Counted from the stretch's first letter, positions 23,681-32,482 are shown. The stretch: DNA of 64,000 bases from Ornithinimicrobium laminariae (GCF_019457945.1 NZ_JAHZSU010000001.1:701538-765537); one strand, 5' to 3'. Notes: generated by a model not told the origin, from the letters alone. Program-made: numbers and translations.

Positions 23681-25066
23681 ATGACTTCTAGCGTGAAAGG
23701 GGTGGGGTTGGGGCTGGCGGTAGCTGCCCTTTTCGTTGCCGGCTGCTCCAGCGAGGGCGATGGCCTCGGAGCGCCCGAAGTTAACGCAGCGAGCTCACCC
23801 TTGTCAGCAACCACCGAAGACAGTGCGGTGTCCTTGACTGGAGCGCCGCCCACCACGCTGATTGAGGGCACTGATCCAGTTGATGCCCCGGTGACCAACG
23901 CACCACCCGCGCTGGGCGACAGCTACGTTGACCCGGTTTTTGGCACGACGATCCACCGCTCGACTGGCGCCAGCCAGGTCGAAGACCGGGAACTGCCCGA
24001 ATGGGTGCGCCACGAATACTCGAGGCGTCCGGCTTTTAACGCTGAAGGCACTCGTGTCCTGATGACCAGTTCTAACGGCTGGCTACGGCTCTACAACGTA
24101 GCGGACGACGGCTCGATGACCTTCGATCACACGCCGCCAATCGCCACGAGCCGTGAAGCCAACTGGCACCCGAGCGACCCCGATGTCTTCACCGTGCTGG
24201 GGAACGGCAACGGAGATGTAGCCCTGTGGGACTACGACGCCAGCGTCCATGAACTCACCAGCCAGAGCGACCTGATGGGCCCGCTGCAAGCAGCTTTTGG
24301 CTCAGGCGTCTCCAGCATCACCACGCGCGCCGAAGGCCGCCCCTCGACTGACGGCAACACGTGGTGCCTGATGGTGGCCGACCCTTCGGGCAGCATGCTC
24401 GGCATCGCTGCCTATGACCGCGCCAATGCTGAACTGCTGGGTTCGCTGGCCGCGACCGATCAACCTGACCACGTGTCGACTTCGGCAAGTGGCGATTATT
24501 GCGTCGTGTCTTGGGCTGGCGACATCAGCAGCACAAGGGCATATCCGGTGACTTTTGACGAGGACTCCGCTGCAGGCGGTGTCGAACTGCTCAGTGCATC
24601 CGAGCACAGCGACACCGCGAGCACCCTAGAGGGCCAAGACGTGCTCGTAGCCGCTGACTTCACCTCAGGTTTTGTCATCATGGTCGACGTCGTGAACGGC
24701 GAGCGCACTAACCTTTTTAGCCTGTATGGCCCCAACTCCTCGGCCACATCGCTGCACATCAGCGGTGTAGCGACTGAGCGGCCAGGCTGGGTTGTGGTGA
24801 GCTTTTACAACTGCCGGGACAACACGCAGGCACAAGGCTGCGCCCCAGACACCCAGTGGTTCAACGAGCGAGTGGTTGCTGTTGAATTGGCCAAGGCTCC
24901 ACGCATCCTTAACCTTGCGCACAACTATTACGGGGATGCGGGCTACTTTGCCGAGACGCAGGCGGTGCCCAACCGTGACCTCAGCCAGGTGCTGTTCGCT
25001 AGCACTTGGGAATCCACCAACATCGTGGACGTGGCGTCTTATCTGATTGACGTGCCGGACTTCTGA
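23681..25066 (+). CDS. Hypothetical lipoprotein, probable beta-propeller
   Basis: 461 aa. The signal peptide ends in lipobox VAGC (Cys about 22). A Ser/Thr/Pro-rich linker follows (about 25-75). The rest has repeating beta-sheet-type blocks (RVLMTSSNGWLRLYNVADDG, VFTVLGNGNGDVALWDYDA, CVVSWAGDISS) like six- or seven-bladed propellers, and a Cys-containing loop YNCRDNTQAQGCAPDTQWF. It probably sits on the outer face of the membrane. Similar proteins are annotated only as hypothetical; binding of a cell-wall ligand is a guess. It ends 12 bases before the convergent pilus genes. Confidence 0.7.
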   Translation: MTSSVKGVGLGLAVAALFVAGCSSEGDGLGAPEVNAASSPLSATTEDSAVSLTGAPPTTLIEGTDPVDAPVTNAPPALGDSYVDPVFGTTIHRSTGASQVEDRELPEWVRHEYSRRPAFNAEGTRVLMTSSNGWLRLYNVADDGSMTFDHTPPIATSREANWHPSDPDVFTVLGNGNGDVALWDYDASVHELTSQSDLMGPLQAAFGSGVSSITTRAEGRPSTDGNTWCLMVADPSGSMLGIAAYDRANAELLGSLAATDQPDHVSTSASGDYCVVSWAGDISSTRAYPVTFDEDSAAGGVELLSASEHSDTASTLEGQDVLVAADFTSGFVIMVDVVNGERTNLFSLYGPNSSATSLHISGVATERPGWVVVSFYNCRDNTQAQGCAPDTQWFNERVVAVELAKAPRILNLAHNYYGDAGYFAETQAVPNRDLSQVLFASTWESTNIVDVASYLIDVPDF

Positions 25067-25078
25067 GCACCCCGGGCT

Positions 25079-25453
25079 TCAGCCGGATTCGCCGCTGCGT
25101 AAACCAGCCCTGGCAGACGCCGTCGCTTGCCCCAGCACCCCAGCAGACACCTTGACTTGCACCGTCACTGCGGGCCCGTCGTCCGTTTCGACGACGGCGC
25201 ACGACGTCATCACCGCGTCGTTGGCATGCACGATGCCCTGGGCCCTGGCACACACAGCCCCATCGCCGGCAGCGAACACCAACTGTTGAGCTCCCGCCAC
25301 GGCGGCAAGGTCAGCAGCGGTCCTGGCCTGTGCACTTGCCAACAACGCGGACCCGATGGCCAACCCGGCCAGCAGCGCAGCGCATAGAACGCCAATTGCC
25401 GCGAGCGCTAGCACCGTCCCCGAGCCGCGCTCACAGCCACCGCTGCGCATCAC
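25079..25453 (-). CDS. Rv3654c-like Tad pseudopilin / TadE-like protein
   Basis: 124 aa. One N-terminal hydrophobic helix (VLALAAIGVLCAALLAGLAIG, about 14-34) preceded by the short basic/Gly leader CERGSGT, and followed by an ASAQARTAADLAAVAGAQQL segment typical of TadE/TadG-like minor pilin components. Four Cys (C7, C24, two in the extracellular part) may allow one disulfide. It is the last gene of the three-gene pilin cluster; its start overlaps the upstream TadE gene stop by four bases. It probably acts at the membrane in assembly of an Flp-type pilus. Confidence 0.78.
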   Translation of the reverse strand: MMRSGGCERGSGTVLALAAIGVLCAALLAGLAIGSALLASAQARTAADLAAVAGAQQLVFAAGDGAVCARAQGIVHANDAVMTSCAVVETDDGPAVTVQVKVSAGVLGQATASARAGLRSGESG

Positions 25454-25800
25454 AAACCCGGCTCCGTCGGTGCCGTCGCCACCGAGCTAGCGGCTGGCAA
25501 CCACGACCATCGCTCTGCTGCCTGCACCGTCACGATCACTTGGTCCTGACCGATCGAGACCGCGACAGTTGCGCCACTCGGAGCGCCTTGGGCGCCCAGA
25601 GTCTGCACAACTTCCATTGGCTCACCGCGTGATGCGGCGCGGGCTGCTACCCGCGCCGCGTCAGCACAGCGCACCTGATCGATGACTAGGCTGAGGCCAC
25701 TCAGACACATTGCGAGCACCACGACGAGCGCAGGAATCGCCATCGCTAGCTCAGCGGTCGCCATCCCGGCATCGCGCACGCGACGCTCGCGGTCCATCAC
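25450..25800 (-). CDS. TadE family minor pilin
   Basis: 116 aa. A prepilin-like N-terminus (RDAGMATAELAMAIPALVVV) has a Gly just before the hydrophobic helix and Glu at about +5, the pattern recognised by a TadV-type prepilin peptidase, followed by CADAARVAARAASRGE as in TadE proteins. It overlaps the neighbours on both sides by four bases, so the three pilin genes form one translational unit. Confidence 0.82.
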   Translation of the reverse strand: MMDRERRVRDAGMATAELAMAIPALVVVLAMCLSGLSLVIDQVRCADAARVAARAASRGEPMEVVQTLGAQGAPSGATVAVSIGQDQVIVTVQAAERWSWLPAASSVATAPTEPGL

Positions 25801-25997
25801 GAAGCCACAGACAGAGCGGCCTCAATGACCCCGGTGACCATCGTCTTGATCCCGCCCGACTTCACGATGGCCAACAGGACCGCCGCGAACGCGCATGCAG
25901 CCAGCGTGCCCACTGCATACTCGGCCGTCGTCATTCCTGCTTCCTTACGACTAGCCAGGGCGGTATGTACTCGGCGAATGCGGTGTCGAATTTTCAT
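25797..25997 (-). CDS. Flp-type major pilin (DUF4244)
   Basis: 66 aa prepilin. The leader ends EAG before MTTAEYAVGT, with Glu at position +5 and an adjacent Tyr, the Flp pilin signature; a single hydrophobic helix follows (LAACAFAAVLLAIV). A strong AAGGGGAG ribosome-binding site lies six bases upstream, fitting a highly made structural subunit. The 161-bp upstream stretch has no gene and probably holds its promoter. The assembly ATPase and platform genes (tadA-B-C) are 2.5 kb away on the same strand. Confidence 0.85.
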   Translation of the reverse strand: MKIRHRIRRVHTALASRKEAGMTTAEYAVGTLAACAFAAVLLAIVKSGGIKTMVTGVIEAALSVAS

Positions 25998-26158
25998 CTT
26001 TGCTCCCCTTCTCGATGTCGTCCGCTGAAGCGAACGAGCTACGCACGGTGGATCCGCTGCGTTGCCTCAACATTCATCGAGATTCGGAGTAGCCCGGAGG
26101 TGTCTTAACCCATCTGTGGGCTGAGAAGCGGCTCTCGCGGGGCTGTGCATACGACGCG

Positions 26159-27373
26159 CTAGCGGGCAGCGATATCCGATCCGGCATGAAAACCGCTGGT
26201 CCAGGCATTTTGGAAGTTAAAGCCGCCGGTGATGCCGTCAACATCCATGACTTCACCCGCGAAATAAAGGCCCGGGACGAGTTTGCTCTCCATCGTCTTG
26301 AAGTTGATCTCCTTGAGCGAGACTCCCCCACAGGTCACGAACTCGTCCTTGTTGGTGGCCTTGCCGCTGACCCGGAACGCCGCGTTCGTTAACTCGTTGA
26401 CCAACTTGTTGGCTGCCGCTTTGCCCAACTCAGACCATGTCGTCGTTTCACCAATGCCGGTGGTCTCGAGAAAACGTAGCCAATGCCGCTTGGTGATCGT
26501 CTTGAACGGGCTGCGGGCCGACAGTTGTCGCTTGCCGTCGCTCATCCGCTTAGCCGCAATCGTCGCAGCTGGATCGCTGTCCGGGAGCCAGTTGACGGTG
26601 ATGTCGAACTGATAGTCACGCTGCGCTAGTTCACGGGCACCCCACGCAGAGATTTTGAGGATGCCGGGGCCACTTAAGCCCCAGTGCGTGATCAGCAGCG
26701 GGCCGCGGCTCTTGAGTTTGCTCTGCTGGATGCGGACCTCGGCAGGATTCACCGACAGGCCCGGCAAGCCGTCGATCCGCGGGTCGTTGATCTTGAAGGT
26801 AAAGAGCGATGGCGTGGCTGGTTGAAGGTCATGCCCAAAGCTGGCCGCGAGGTCAGCGCCGACGGCCAACCGGGTGCCGCCCGTCGCGAGCAAGACCTGA
26901 TCAGCCGAATAGTTCTTTCCCTTGTTGGTGGACAATTCAAAGATCTCGCCGTCCTTGGCTAGCGACGTGACACTTTGCGATGTGTGCACCGTGACTCCAG
27001 CCGCCTTGGCAGCATTGAGCAATGCGTCAATGATGGTTTGGGAGTTATTGGTGACGGGGAACATCCGACCATCGGCCTCCGTCTTCAACTCCACACCGCG
27101 GCCAGTGAACCAGGCGATCGTGTCCGCAGCGCTGAAGCGGTTAAAAGGCCCAATCAAGGCTTTCTCGCCGCGCGGATAGTGGGCGCTTAACTCTCGCGGG
27201 TCCATGCAGTCGTGGGTGACATTGCACCGGCCACCGCCAGAAATCTTGACCTTCTGCAGCAGTTGCACCGTGCGCTCCAAGATCAAGACCGACTTCGTCG
27301 AACGCTCAGCGCAGGTGATTGCCGCGAAAACACCCGCGGCGCCGCCGCCGATCACGATGAGGTCGTAGTGCAT
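26159..27373 (-). CDS. HI0933/BaiN-family flavoprotein oxidoreductase
   Basis: 404 aa from the ATG at 27373; an upstream in-frame start at 27406 would add 11 residues without family character. The N-terminal dinucleotide fold DLIVIGGGAAGVFAAITCAE is followed by KISGGGRCNVTHDC, the FAD-contact signature of this family, and near the C-terminus VPGLYFAGEVMDVDGITGGF closes the FAD site. Members reduce unsaturated compounds or act in bile-acid or dihydrorhodamine chemistry in other bacteria; the substrate here is unknown. It interrupts the Tad gene order found in relatives. Confidence 0.85.
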   Translation of the reverse strand: MHYDLIVIGGGAAGVFAAITCAERSTKSVLILERTVQLLQKVKISGGGRCNVTHDCMDPRELSAHYPRGEKALIGPFNRFSAADTIAWFTGRGVELKTEADGRMFPVTNNSQTIIDALLNAAKAAGVTVHTSQSVTSLAKDGEIFELSTNKGKNYSADQVLLATGGTRLAVGADLAASFGHDLQPATPSLFTFKINDPRIDGLPGLSVNPAEVRIQQSKLKSRGPLLITHWGLSGPGILKISAWGARELAQRDYQFDITVNWLPDSDPAATIAAKRMSDGKRQLSARSPFKTITKRHWLRFLETTGIGETTTWSELGKAAANKLVNELTNAAFRVSGKATNKDEFVTCGGVSLKEINFKTMESKLVPGLYFAGEVMDVDGITGGFNFQNAWTSGFHAGSDIAAR

Positions 27374-27579
27374 GCAGCAAACTGTAGGTGGCTCACGGCT
27401 AATCATGGCCCTCGGTGCGACATCGGATCAAACTCCAATCACCCAGATCTGTTTCTGGCTCCCCGCACAACTTGGCCTATCACCCCGCAAAAGAGAAAAA
27501 CACTAAATAGCCTGGGACCCCTTGACGAAGCGTTGTAGAGTCGAGTCATTTCCCGCGACAGTCCCCGAAAGGTTCATCA

Positions 27580-28467
27580 ATGTCTTCGCATACTCATTCT
27601 CGACAAGTAGTTGTCGGATATGACGCTTCTTCACCGTCGGAGGCTGCACTCAGGTGGGCTGCCCGTGCGGCCAAGAAGCGTGATCTCCCCCTGCTCGTCC
27701 TGCACGCTGCCGAGCGTATCCAATACACCCAGGATGAAGGCAGCGGCGTTTGGGACAAGAGCCGCGCCTTGGCAGACGCCAAGGACATCGCACAAGGTGG
27801 TGCCGAGCGCGTCACCGCGTCCTTCCCCGACGTTGAGGTGAAGACGGCTGGATCCCTGTTCACGGCCAAGGTCGCTCTCGGCGAGGTCTCCACCAACTCC
27901 TCGATGATGGTGCTCGGCACCAACGGTCGCGGCAAGGCTGGCAGCTTCCTGCTCGGCTCCACCGCCTACGCCATCGCTGGGTATGCGCGTTGCCCCGTCG
28001 TCATCGTGCAGGACGGCTCCGACGAGCTGCCCAGCAATGAGCACCCCATCGTGGTTGGCGTCAACGGCACCCCTGGCTCCGAGCGGGCCATGGAAACAGC
28101 TATTGATGCCGCGAAGGAGTGGGGCTCCTCCATCTCGCTGGTGAGCACCTGGGCACCGGCTGAGCCGTGGACCAACGGGCCCGCTGGTTACACCTCTGTT
28201 GCTGAGGCATCGAAGGACTACCAGGCTTCCGCTGAGAAGGTCAACGCTGAGACCGTCGCCCGCGTCTCGGCCGAGTACCCCGACCTTAAGGTCACTGGCA
28301 CCGTCGTTAAGGGCAAGCCGGTAGACGCTCTCGTCAAGGCCGCTGCAGGCGGTGGCCTGCTCGTGGTTGGTAAGCGTGGCTACGGCAGCCTGGTTGGCTC
28401 CACGGTCGGCTCCACCACGTTGGGTGTCCTTAACTCGGCCAAGTTGCCGATCATGGTCGTCGACTAA
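27580..28467 (+). CDS. Universal stress protein, tandem domains
   Basis: 295 aa with two UspA domains (about 8-143 and 158-295). Each has the ATP-binding G-x2-G-x9-G-S/T pattern: GTNGRGKAGSFLLGST in the first and GKRGYGSLVGSTVGST in the second, so both probably bind ATP. Tandem USPs are typical of actinobacteria and induced in hypoxia or dormancy. The ATG has AAAGG ten bases upstream. It is transcribed against the surrounding Tad genes and ends at a hairpin shared with the tadC-like gene. Confidence 0.92.
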   Translation: MSSHTHSRQVVVGYDASSPSEAALRWAARAAKKRDLPLLVLHAAERIQYTQDEGSGVWDKSRALADAKDIAQGGAERVTASFPDVEVKTAGSLFTAKVALGEVSTNSSMMVLGTNGRGKAGSFLLGSTAYAIAGYARCPVVIVQDGSDELPSNEHPIVVGVNGTPGSERAMETAIDAAKEWGSSISLVSTWAPAEPWTNGPAGYTSVAEASKDYQASAEKVNAETVARVSAEYPDLKVTGTVVKGKPVDALVKAAAGGGLLVVGKRGYGSLVGSTVGSTTLGVLNSAKLPIMVVD

Positions 28468-28486
28468 CTCGATCTTGCAGGTGCCT

Positions 28487-28517
28487 CGGGTGGTTCAGCG
28501 TTTCGCTGGACCACCCG
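28487..28517. terminator. Bidirectional hairpin terminator
   Basis: CGGGTGGTTCAGCG (28487-28500), loop TTT, CGCTGGACCACCCG (28504-28517): a 14-bp stem with one G-U wobble. It sits between the convergent universal stress protein and TadC-like genes and can serve both. Confidence 0.65.
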
Positions 28518-28523
28518 ACGCCA

Positions 28524-29123
28524 TTATGGCGAGACCCCAACATCCTGAGCAAGCGCGATGACGACCGGCACCACGGCGGTCAAGACGAAAGCTGGCAAAA
28601 ACGCCAAGCCCAGCGGTAGCACCAGCCGGATGGCTAGTTTGGCTGTGGCCACTTCCAGCCCGATCAAGGCATCTCGTCGGGCGTCTTTGGCTGCATGCAA
28701 CAGCAATGTTGACGGCGCCACCCCGGCCCGGCTGGCGAGTTGTAGAGCGTTGGCTGCAGGCTGCCAACGCTCCGGGGCTCTTCCCCAGGCTTGCGCATCG
28801 TCGTCGCCCATTGCGATCCGCATCGCTACCCCGGCCAACTCTTCAGACAAGTCACCGTCCAACGCTTGGCTGACCGCGCGGATAGCGCCACGAACATCCG
28901 CGCCGCCCGACATCGCGAGCGCGAGCAGCTCCAACGCTTCCGGCATCGTGGCCTGCCCACCAATGCCATCAGGGCTGCGCCTTCCACCTCGTGACGCCCG
29001 TCGACGGTGGGCTCGCCAACGAGAGATCCGCTGGGGCCATAAAAGCACCGCCGCCGCCAGCAAGACACCACCACCCACCGCGGAGCCCGTCAGCAATGTC
29101 TCAGTTGCGATCAAAGCGCTCAC
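28524..29123 (-). CDS. Type II secretion F-domain protein (TadC-like)
   Basis: 199 aa from GTG 29123, which overlaps the TGA of the upstream TadB-like gene (GTGA); the longer frame to 29261 lies inside that gene and is rejected. The N-terminal hydrophobic segment (VGGGVLLAAAVLLWP) is followed by a T2SSF domain (EALELLALAMSGGADVRGAI ... QLASRAGVAPSTLLLHAAKD) and C-terminal membrane helices (LAIRLVLPLGLAFLPAFVLT). It is a platform protein of the Flp pilus machine in the cytoplasmic membrane. Confidence 0.85.
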   Translation of the reverse strand: MSALIATETLLTGSAVGGGVLLAAAVLLWPQRISRWRAHRRRASRGGRRSPDGIGGQATMPEALELLALAMSGGADVRGAIRAVSQALDGDLSEELAGVAMRIAMGDDDAQAWGRAPERWQPAANALQLASRAGVAPSTLLLHAAKDARRDALIGLEVATAKLAIRLVLPLGLAFLPAFVLTAVVPVVIALAQDVGVSP

Positions 29124-29794
29124 GTGAGCCGCCCTGTCACTGTGCAGATGAGTCGAGCAACGATGACGCGCCCGACCAGGATCAACGTCAAGCCGATAGC
29201 CAGCGCGGACATGCCCACAGGCGTGCCATAAAGCGCCGTAGGAGCAAACCCCATGCTCCAAGCCATCAGCACCCCACCCACCGGCAGCATCGACAGCAAG
29301 TTGCTGGTTGCTGTCGTCCCGGCCGTGGCCGCTGCGACCTTGCCTCGAAGCTCGCTACGGGATCGGCTGTCCAGCGCGCACGACCGCACGGCCTCCGCCA
29401 AGGGGCAGCCCAACCTTTCGCTGACGCGCCAGGCTCGTGCGAGCGCTGCAACATCTGGGTCTTGGCTGCGTCGTGCCAGCCTGGCCCATGACGAAGCCAA
29501 TGGCTTGCCAGTGCGTGCGTCGTCAATCACGGACTGCCAGGCGGGGTCCCCACTCAATCGCGGGGATGATTCAACTGCCATGGAGATAGCGTTCGCGTGA
29601 CTTAACCCGGCGCCCATGGCGGCAGCCAGCGCGTCTAAGAACGGCACGACTCCCTTGCCTTTGGCTTGACGAGTCCGCCGCTCCACCCATTCTCTGACGC
29701 GCCAGCGCAGGCTTCGTCGGCTAGATACCCGAGGCATGCCGGGCCACAACAGCACAGCCGAGGCCAGCAGAATGGCGCCTATCCAGGGACTCAC
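29120..29794 (-). CDS. Type II secretion F-domain protein (TadB-like)
   Basis: 224 aa. An N-terminal hydrophobic segment (WIGAILLASAVLLWPGM) precedes a T2SSF domain (FLDALAAAMGAGLSHANAIS ... ARAWRVSERLGCPLAEAVRS) and C-terminal membrane helices (LLSMLPVGGVLMAWSMGF, ALAIGLTLILVGRVIVARL). It overlaps tadA upstream by four bases and tadC downstream by four, so the three are one operon. Second platform subunit of the pilus assembly complex. Confidence 0.85.
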   Translation of the reverse strand: MSPWIGAILLASAVLLWPGMPRVSSRRSLRWRVREWVERRTRQAKGKGVVPFLDALAAAMGAGLSHANAISMAVESSPRLSGDPAWQSVIDDARTGKPLASSWARLARRSQDPDVAALARAWRVSERLGCPLAEAVRSCALDSRSRSELRGKVAAATAGTTATSNLLSMLPVGGVLMAWSMGFAPTALYGTPVGMSALAIGLTLILVGRVIVARLICTVTGRLT

Positions 29795-30873
29795 GACGCA
29801 ACTCCCCGCGTCAGGCCTGAGCCCGGCGGAGGGCTCGCCCCTGGGACCCGCGCGAGGAACTGTTTGAGCCCCGGGCCCGCAACCCAGCCTGCCGCGCCGC
29901 GACTCAAAGCTGCCTGCGTGCGTACGCCGTGGCGGTCGTTGGTGAAGACAGCCACCTCAGCGACCATCCGCTGGCCGCCGACTCCCCTACTGACGTGCAC
30001 CGCCACATCAAGGGCAGAGGCCAGTTGGGCGTCGACGGCTGCTGGCGACATGTCAGCCAAGGCCCCAAGTGCTTGGAACCGAGACACGAAATCGCCAGTC
30101 GAGTTGGCGTGCAGCGTCCCGCAGCCACCCTCGTGGCCAGTGTTCATCGCAGTCAGCAACTCACGCACTTCAGCGCCTCTGACCTCGCCTAAGACGAGTC
30201 GATCGGGACGCATCCGCAACGACTGCTGCACCAACGTGGTGAGGCTGATGCCACCGCGCCCCTCGACGTTGGCGGAGCGTCCCGCCAGGTACACCACATG
30301 CGGATGATCCACCCTCAACTCACGGGTGTCTTCGACAATGACAAGCCGCTCGCCCGGGCCCGCCAAGCTCAGCAAGGCTCCCAACAAAGTCGTCTTCCCG
30401 CTGCCCGTGCCTCCACCAATCACGAAGGCAGCACGACTTTCAACCATGCGTTGGAGCACTCGGACGAGGTAGTCATCGACCATTCCCCACCGGCGCAAGT
30501 CGGTCAGGCCAGGGACCACACGTCGCGGCACTCGCAGGCTGACATGTGCTCCGCCCTCCACCAACGGAGGCAGAAGGGCATGAAGGCGGATACCACCAGG
30601 TAGGAGCCCATCGACGTAAGGCGCAGCATCGTCTAATCGTTTGCCCGCAGCGCTGGCTAACCGGACCGCAAGTCGGCGCAACATCGCCTCGTCGCCGAAT
30701 CGGTCGAGGACTTTCTCTAGCCCCTGTCCGCGGTCCAGCCAGACCGCGCCGACCCCGTTGACCAAGATGTCGGTTACGGCCACATCCGCTAAGAGCGGCG
30801 CGAGAGGGCCGAGGTCAGCCTGCCATGTGGTGGCCGATGCGATCGTGGGTGATGCGGTCGCGGTAGATGCCAT
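29791..30873 (-). CDS. tadA: TadA/CpaF-family pilus assembly ATPase
   Basis: 360 aa secretion ATPase of the VirB11/CpaF family. Walker A GGGTGSGKTTLLGALL is near residue 150, the Asp box is IVEDTRELRVDHPH, Walker B is RPDRLVLGEVRGAEVREL and the His box is NTGHEGGCGTLHANS. It powers polymerisation of the Flp pilin encoded at 25.8 kb. The 6C small RNA lies 78 bases upstream on the same strand, so it is upstream of, or read through into, this operon. An ATG start is used; the immediate upstream bases (CAAGGTT) give only a weak ribosome-binding site. Confidence 0.9.
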   Translation of the reverse strand: MASTATASPTIASATTWQADLGPLAPLLADVAVTDILVNGVGAVWLDRGQGLEKVLDRFGDEAMLRRLAVRLASAAGKRLDDAAPYVDGLLPGGIRLHALLPPLVEGGAHVSLRVPRRVVPGLTDLRRWGMVDDYLVRVLQRMVESRAAFVIGGGTGSGKTTLLGALLSLAGPGERLVIVEDTRELRVDHPHVVYLAGRSANVEGRGGISLTTLVQQSLRMRPDRLVLGEVRGAEVRELLTAMNTGHEGGCGTLHANSTGDFVSRFQALGALADMSPAAVDAQLASALDVAVHVSRGVGGQRMVAEVAVFTNDRHGVRTQAALSRGAAGWVAGPGLKQFLARVPGASPPPGSGLTRGVAS

Positions 30874-30950
30874 AAGAAGAACCTTGCAGCCGGCTACGAC
30901 TAGAGGGCACCCGGCTGTGAGCGTGTGGAGGAAAGAGGCCCGAGCTCTAT

Positions 30951-31060
30951 CGTGTGGAGGAAGAAGATGGGGGGACGGCCCCCGCTGGGGGGTGCGGAGG
31001 CCGTCGACGTACAGCCCTGGGGGAGGGCTGCACGCCAGCGCTCAACCCGAAGGGAGCGCT
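30951..31060 (-). ncRNA. 6C small RNA
   Basis: The minus-strand transcript has the 6C pattern: a hairpin CAGCCCT-CCCCC-AGGGCTG (31030-31012), then a 7-bp stem GACGGCC/GGCCGTC (31005-30999 / 30980-30974) whose loop contains CCCCCC (30992-30987), then a second CCCCCC (30974-30969) and a pyrimidine-rich tail ending CTTCTTCCTCCACACG. In mycobacteria (B11) and Streptomyces the 6C RNA lies beside the same Tad and Fic-like genes, as here. C-rich loops of 6C RNAs pair with ribosome-binding sites of target mRNAs. The 5' end is set by the promoter at 31067-31096; the 3' end is approximate, and a second TCCTCCACACG copy follows at 30921-30931. Confidence 0.75.
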
Positions 31061-31066
31061 CGGTTT

Positions 31067-31096
31067 AGTATGCGCACGTTGTTGATGGTGTCGCAA
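31067..31096 (-). promoter_or_regulatory. Promoter of the 6C RNA
   Basis: On the minus strand: -35 TTGCGA (31096-31091), an 18-bp spacer and -10 CATACT (31072-31067). Transcription would begin near 31060, just before the first hairpin of the RNA. Confidence 0.5.
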
Positions 31097-31462
31097 CCGC
31101 TCCAACCTGGGCGCATTCTGAATATTCGCTCATTCACCCCCGGCGTCCTTGCGTCCCAGCGCAACCCACGATTTGCCGTGTTTAGAAATTGCTCAGGCTC
31201 CGATGCCGCGTGGAACGCGCTCGCACAGCGCTAGCGCGCCATTCACGGAAGTTTGGGGTGCGGCGGTGGCGACCCGAGGGAACAGTGCGTGCTCTCAAGT
31301 CATCGCGTCGGGGCAAGCCCGGCGCGGTCGGTCCAATCGTGGACTGGCCTCGCGTGGGTCCACGGATCGTCACCGCCGGAGGTGCTTGACCTGCAAGAAC
31401 CTCTATGTACTGGTCTACACCCGGGCGGTAGGCAATAGCAAGAGGTGGCCCGCTTTCTTCAT
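31097..31462. other. Intergenic stretch without recognised gene
   Basis: In related actinobacteria a septum-site (Ssd) or HAD-family gene can lie at this position beside the Tad locus. Here the open frames in both directions show no family pattern, no ribosome-binding site and no recognisable remnant. I see nothing to call beyond the 6C promoter at its left edge. Confidence 0.4.
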
Positions 31463-32377
31463 CTATTGCGTGCGGCCAGCCAGCACAGCGTCGGCGATTT
31501 TCTGTCCTTCAATCGCGGCCAAAGTCATCCCCTGGCCACAGTGCTGGATCCACAGCGCCACTCCCTGCGAGCCGCCCTGGCAGTACGACAGCAGAGCACC
31601 GCGATAGTCGGCACCGATTTTGACGGCATGGCCCGCTTCAGGGACCGCCACCCCCGTGGGATCCAAACCGCCGGCTCGGACGATGAGCCGCTCCAGCGCC
31701 CTAGCCACCAGTGCGTTGCCCTGGACAAAGGGTCGCGCCGCGATGATCTCGGCGTGCGCGATGGCGGCAATCACCAAGGTCGGCAGTGAGCCTGATGGGA
31801 CCAGTGGCAACAGGTCTGCCACGGCGTTAAGTCTCAATCGTGCCTCATCAGCGCTCGGCGGGGGGCCCAGATCAGACCACTCACCACACGTCTCGCCCTC
31901 AACTCTGGGCCGTCCGACCTGATCCGCTGGCAACAACCCCGAGGCTGCTGCGACATGAAGGCGGGAAATCACCTGGCGCCCCGCCCGAAGGTCTGCATTC
32001 GTGACTTCTTCGGTCGCTGCGGTGACCTGGACAGCGGCACGCACCGTAGCCCACACGGGATCAGGGCTATCCGGCCATGCGGTCGCACCCCGCATCACAT
32101 CGCGGATCACCTCCACACTGCCGCGAGAGCCTGCAACCTCGGCTCCCTCCAGCAGAGCGGTCACAGTCGCCCCACGCACTCGGGACTCAGCCGCAGCCTG
32201 AGGTATGCGGCGGCGCAAGGCTTGGTGCCATCTCAACTCCGTGCAGGCCTGGCGTGCTTCCTCCACCGACTCGCTGACTCCAGGCAGTTTTGCCAGTCCG
32301 CGAATGGCCTGAACCGCTGGCCCCTCGTGTTGCGGGGCGGCGGGCCGTGGTTTGGGTGGCATTGCAGGCATCGACAC
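31463..32377 (-). CDS. Fic-fold protein with degenerate catalytic motif
   Basis: 304 aa, mostly helical. The segment AHAEIIAARPFVQGNALVAR aligns with the Fic active-site motif HPFxxGNGRxxR, but the catalytic His is Arg and the GNGR is GNAL, so AMP transfer is not expected. Similar proteins next to acs and the Tad locus in Streptomyces are often mislabelled oxidoreductases. The N-terminal half has no known motif. The conserved place between 6C RNA and acs suggests a housekeeping or regulatory role, but none is established. It is divergent from acs. Confidence 0.7.
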   Translation of the reverse strand: MSMPAMPPKPRPAAPQHEGPAVQAIRGLAKLPGVSESVEEARQACTELRWHQALRRRIPQAAAESRVRGATVTALLEGAEVAGSRGSVEVIRDVMRGATAWPDSPDPVWATVRAAVQVTAATEEVTNADLRAGRQVISRLHVAAASGLLPADQVGRPRVEGETCGEWSDLGPPPSADEARLRLNAVADLLPLVPSGSLPTLVIAAIAHAEIIAARPFVQGNALVARALERLIVRAGGLDPTGVAVPEAGHAVKIGADYRGALLSYCQGGSQGVALWIQHCGQGMTLAAIEGQKIADAVLAGRTQ

Positions 32378-32482
32378 GCCTTGAGGCTACGTGGTCCTGG
32401 CCCAGCACGGCCCGTCATCTTGCCGAATCGACCACAAAGAGGTTGAGTGAGGAGTCCATGCGTTGATGTCTGAGGAGGCACT

